The notes under the pieces were generated by a model that saw only the letters and a list, made by a program, of their open reading frames with translations, was not told where the DNA came from and made no database searches. A program made the position numbers and the translations under genes. 64,000 nt of DNA from Guyanagaster necrorhizus (taxonomy: Eukaryota > Basidiomycota > Agaricomycetes > Agaricales > Physalacriaceae), in assembly GCF_019112545.1 (NCBI RefSeq), contig NW_025064891.1, positions 461,311-525,310 on the forward strand. The letters run 5' to 3'. Positions 60,770 through 64,000 of the stretch are shown here, one piece after another. How positions within the stretch are numbered: the stretch's first letter is position 1; every line of letters begins with the position of its first letter.

Positions 60770-62024
60770 TCAGCCATTATTAATACCGACACATACATTC
60801 ACCCAACCATCAGCGCCTGCCATGCAGGCGCCGAGCCACGCCATTTCAGATTCAAGGGGAGTGACTACACCCTGAATTAATGCATATGCTAACTGTGGTA
60901 CAAGAGGAGGCTGAGGATTGGGATTCGTCCGTGAGGGAGGAGGCGCTGGTGGTCGTGGAGGGAAAAGCAATGGCACATGCATTGACAAATAACGAGACAA
61001 AGTGTGCGGGGTACCTGGATGAGTGCAGTCAGCATCTGTCCAAGAAGTGAAGCATAAGACTCGCCGTCTTCCAGAAGGGGGGGGACCAGGTCTTGTATAA
61101 CGGGACCATCAGGAAGATACAACCTAACAGGCACACTTCTCACGTTGTACGCGCCTTCACGGTCCGATGAGCCCGAAGGTTCCGCAGATGGGGGACGGGC
61201 ATGCATCGATGCCGCCGATGATGGCGGCCCTGGTGACTGTGTACGATTAGGTGCTGAAGTCGGGGTCACTTTTGACGCAATGCGCCAGAAGTCATCAAAA
61301 TTATCTGAACGAATATCATAGGGGAAAAAATGGATGGATGGACAGATGGAGCGTACGTTCTTTTATTCCTTCCCAGATGCCATCCTGGTCCTGTTTTCTG
61401 AGGCCCGTAATTCGTTTGGTATTTCCCCATCGTATGAAGTCGGCCTCCTTCAATTGACCCATAAAAGCCTGCTTGCATGCTTCTACACTGGGCGATAGAA
61501 GCAGCTTATCCTGAGGGGGAGAGGCAAGGTGCAGCATCAAACGCAACGGAGATACTGTCGAAGACGGAAGGAAGGTCGGATTCTTTACAGATGTGGAGAT
61601 GGTATAATTGTCATATATGAGGCCGATGGGCCAATGCCTGAAAAAAGATAAATACACATGCAGCGACCAGAAATTTGACCGACCACTTGAGTAATGTCCC
61701 ATCTGGCGTGTCAAACCACCAATCATCATCCTTTAGGTCTTTCGCCGACGTTTCATCGAAAACAAGGTCAGTGAAAAATCGACGAATTTCTGGCATCAAG
61801 AGCGGCAGATAGCTCGCGCGGGGAGCCTGGATAAAATACGACTCGAGACCTCTATCCGAGTTGGCAGGTAGTTCCTTGGTATCAACACGGATTTCAAGAG
61901 GAACAGTACCGTCCCAGATGAGCCTTCGAAATAGAGTGGTGTGGTAGTCTGTGACCCTTTCACGCGCAGAGAATACCTGGGCCGCCGGTGAATGGTGGTG
62001 TCGCGTAGTCCCGTATGTCGACAT
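60770..62024 (-). CDS. ATG5: autophagy protein Atg5
   Basis: Exons (minus) 62024-61684, 61637-61357, 61304-61065 and 61014-60770 total 1107 nt, 368 residues. Atg5 is conjugated to Atg12 and, with Atg16, forms the E3-like complex that lipidates Atg8. Landmarks: LFRRLIWDGTVPLEIRVD at the start of the first ubiquitin-like fold, LESYFIQAPRASYLPLL, HWPIGLIYD, and F-M-G-Q-L-K-E-A-D-F, whose lysine is the Atg12 acceptor. HNFDDFW follows in the next exon. The C-terminal ubiquitin-like fold has VRLYLPDGPVIQDLVPPLLEDG and AYALIQGVVTPLESEMAWLGACMAGADGW. The third intron (61015-61064) begins GC, which is required to join EDG to TPHTLSRYL in frame. A start inside the N-terminal segment near LFRRL is also possible. 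Confidence 0.92.
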
Positions 62025-62182
62025 GGCCACAATAATAGAGGAATGCTGGGAGGGCAGCACAAAACAGCACTAGCGTGACAATTTCCACAATGTCACGACG
62101 CAACATCACTCGATCACATGACCCAAATGATGACCTGTTTGTTTGCGCGTTTTTTCGTCGCGACTCCTTGTCTTCTGCCTCA
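62025..62182. promoter_or_regulatory. divergent promoter, ATG5 / DBF4
   Basis: 158 bp between the start codons at 62024 (minus) and 62183 (plus). Open reading frames from both genes extend into it, so either start could lie slightly further upstream. Confidence 0.5.
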
Positions 62183-64000
62183 ATGTCAACGACCATCGAT
62201 AATCGTGCTCCTCTCGCCAACCGTGCCACCTCTATGTCGTTGGGCCAGAAATGGGCACGGGCAGCCTCTAGTACCAAGCGCCCTCACTCTCCTGAAGCAT
62301 ACATTGATGCTGCTGTGGAATTCAAACGCCAACGTGCCATAGGCCCTAATGTCTCTGCACCAAAACACAAAGACAAGGAGCGCAGACACACAGAGCGGGC
62401 TCAGAAGGACAAGGAATTCAAGGACAAATACTCGCGCGCGTTTCCCACCTTTACCTTTCATTTCGACCTGAGCAATCTGGAACCTGATACGGGTCTCCGG
62501 AAGAGCCTCGAGGCTCGTATAACGCAGCTCGGCGGGGTAAATGTGCACCTTTACGTATTTATACCTACTCAAATGTCGGGAGCCTTAGATTATCGACGAC
62601 TTTTTTTCCAAAGATGTGACCCACCTCATTACCAATCAGAAAGGGGAAGGAGACGACGACGCCGACAAGGAAAATAACCCGAAAGGCGCTATTTCGAAGA
62701 TGATCTTGACCGTCAAAAGTCCAAGTAAATCGCGAACTCGGTGTGTACTATCTGGTTTTTTCGTTGCTTGCCACTCACCGTTTGACAGTGTCGTCGTCGA
62801 GGACAGTCCTATATACGGGCTTATCACCAAGGCCATGGAATGGAAGATGAAAACATGGAGCACAGCTAAACTTGATAGCGTTCTCTCACGATGTCTGGAG
62901 GTCCCCATGCTGACGGCTTTAAACCCTTCCCGGACGATAAATGCTTTACAACTGACGAATCCTGTTCAACCCCATCGCTCTCTTGCACGCCTATTGCAAT
63001 CGGAACGTGTTCATGGCTCCACAGAGCGCGATCCGACCCAGAAACGTTATGATTTCACTTATTTTAGCCGTGGCAGTTATTGGGTCCTCGTTGAAGATAT
63101 GCGGCAGGAATTAGCTACTATTGCAGCCCACGAGTACGAAGTAACCAAGGGGCGGGACTCAAGTGTAAGGGGGTCTTGGCCTGTTGCTTACTGTCATCCT
63201 CACGCAAGAGGGCCGTTCATTCCTTTCGATGATAGGGAGAAGAGACGTTGGGAAAGGACCAGAAGGGAAGAGATGGAGCAGCAGGATGAACGGGTATGTT
63301 GGTATGGAGAGCCCATAAATTGTGTTTCATTCGGTCTTTATTAGGCTCAAGAGCAGAAGAAGTTACTGCGCTTAGAGGCGATGAAACGTAAAGCTCGTGC
63401 TCAAGTTCAGAGCAAAGTTCCTGGCGATCTTCGACGCTCCGCATCAATGAATAATTTACACCGGAGAAGTGTACTTGAAGAGCAAGATTTCGGGGAGGTC
63501 TTGGGCGATGACAATATTGACTCGGCAAATGCATCGGGATATCTGGGATCTGGTACCTATGTTGCAGCTTCTGGGAATAGTGTCAGCATCACATCTACTA
63601 CTGGTACAACCTCGACCGCTGGTTACTCGCGGTCACGTCCCCTTCCTCCGTCTTTACGTGCACAGATAGGTAATGAGGTGACCACATCTCGGAAGTTGGC
63701 CTCGGTTACCAAAGATGGTGATGGTAAAAATACAATGGGACCGCCTGCTTATATTCCTACCAGAAGCGGGCTCAGGAAGAGCCGAAGTACCAACAGTCTA
63801 CGGCTACCAAAGCGGGAGGAAGGCAGTAAACCAGGATATTGCGAGTCCTGTCGAATCAAGTTCGACGATTTCAAAATAGTAGGTGTACATGTATCGATTT
63901 CACAGCACATTGATTATGCTTCTAGCACGTGAAAACGAAGAAACACGACAAATATGCCAAGAACGCCGCCAATTTTTCTTCCTTAGATTTTGTCTTGTCC
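62183..64000 (+). CDS. Dbf4/Dfp1/Him1 regulatory subunit of Cdc7 kinase (partial, cut by window end)
   Basis: Exons 62183-62536, 62589-62740, 62789-63293, 63345-63878 and 63926 to beyond 64000; the 3' end lies outside the window. The protein activates Cdc7 kinase to fire replication origins. All three family motifs are visible: motif N, a BRCT-like block (FPTFTFHFDLSNLEPDTG, then IIDDFFSKDVTHLITNQ joined by the first intron); motif M (YFSRGSYWVLVEDMRQELA); and motif C, the DBF4 zinc finger, with C-E-S-C in exon 4 and the H-V-K-T-K-K-H ligands in exon 5 across the last intron. Exons 1-4 sum to 1545 nt, exactly 515 codons. A long basic, Ser-rich linker lies between M and C as usual. Confidence 0.9.

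Noticed and set aside
1..64000. Transposons, CRISPR arrays, rRNA genes, prophage, or a secondary-metabolite cluster
   Set aside because: No transposase, reverse transcriptase, terminal repeats, spaced repeats, rRNA sequence, or polyketide/NRPS/terpene core enzyme was seen; the methyltransferase and phosphatase present are housekeeping types.

Overview
The window is nuclear DNA of a filamentous basidiomycete, most likely an Agaricomycete. Evidence: almost every gene is split by 45-60 nt GT-AG introns; genes are packed with 100-700 bp gaps; the gene set includes a STE3-type pheromone receptor, a class IV chitin synthase, a MedA-type regulator, a GPI mannosyltransferase and a peroxin with a dysferlin domain. 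I see no transposon, CRISPR array, prophage or long repeat family. I resolved 23 protein genes and three identical tRNA genes. Most models were rebuilt exon by exon and checked by requiring that the summed exon length be divisible by three.

Layout. 0.1-3.2 kb: isoprenylcysteine methyltransferase and the Mgs1/WRNIP1 AAA+ ATPase. 3.3-5.6 kb (minus): an Om14-like membrane protein with an internal duplication, and pyroglutamyl peptidase I. 5.8-8.7 kb: eIF3c. 8.8-13.6 kb (minus): a CDKN3-like dual-specificity phosphatase and an F-box/leucine-rich-type protein with an AT-hook-like motif. 14.3-20.7 kb (minus): class IV chitin synthase and a UDP-sugar transporter. 21.3-27.7 kb: a large sacsin-like Hsp90-type ATPase ending in an HEIAH motif. 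28-39 kb: a disordered nuclear-looking protein and a very large Tag1-like DUF3712 membrane protein with three repeat units. 39.5-46.2 kb: GPI18, STE3 receptor, dysferlin-domain peroxin and an Ntn-type asparaginase, interleaved with three identical tRNA-Ser(GCU) genes. 46.5-50.9 kb: dynamitin, Mediator subunit 27 and a MedA-like regulator. 51.8-58.8 kb (minus): a DOCK-family Rac GEF. 59-64 kb: an unrecognised coiled-coil protein, Atg5 (minus), and the Dbf4 kinase regulator, cut by the window end.

Themes. Cell-wall and secretory functions (chitin synthase, nucleotide-sugar transporter, GPI18), polarity and trafficking (DOCK, dynamitin), replication/repair (Mgs1, Dbf4), autophagy/vacuole (Atg5, Tag1-like) and mating signalling (STE3; the methyltransferase could mature farnesylated pheromones) are present. 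They look like ordinary chromosomal neighbours rather than a cluster. Six head-to-head pairs with 128-625 bp between start codons suggest shared promoters.

Most notable: a predicted 7-nt microexon supplying the first zinc ligand of the Mgs1 UBZ finger; three predicted GC-AG introns in 64 kb; a tRNA gene 8 nt after a stop codon and two more forming inverted repeats around one gene; and the repeat architectures of the Om14-like and Tag1-like proteins.
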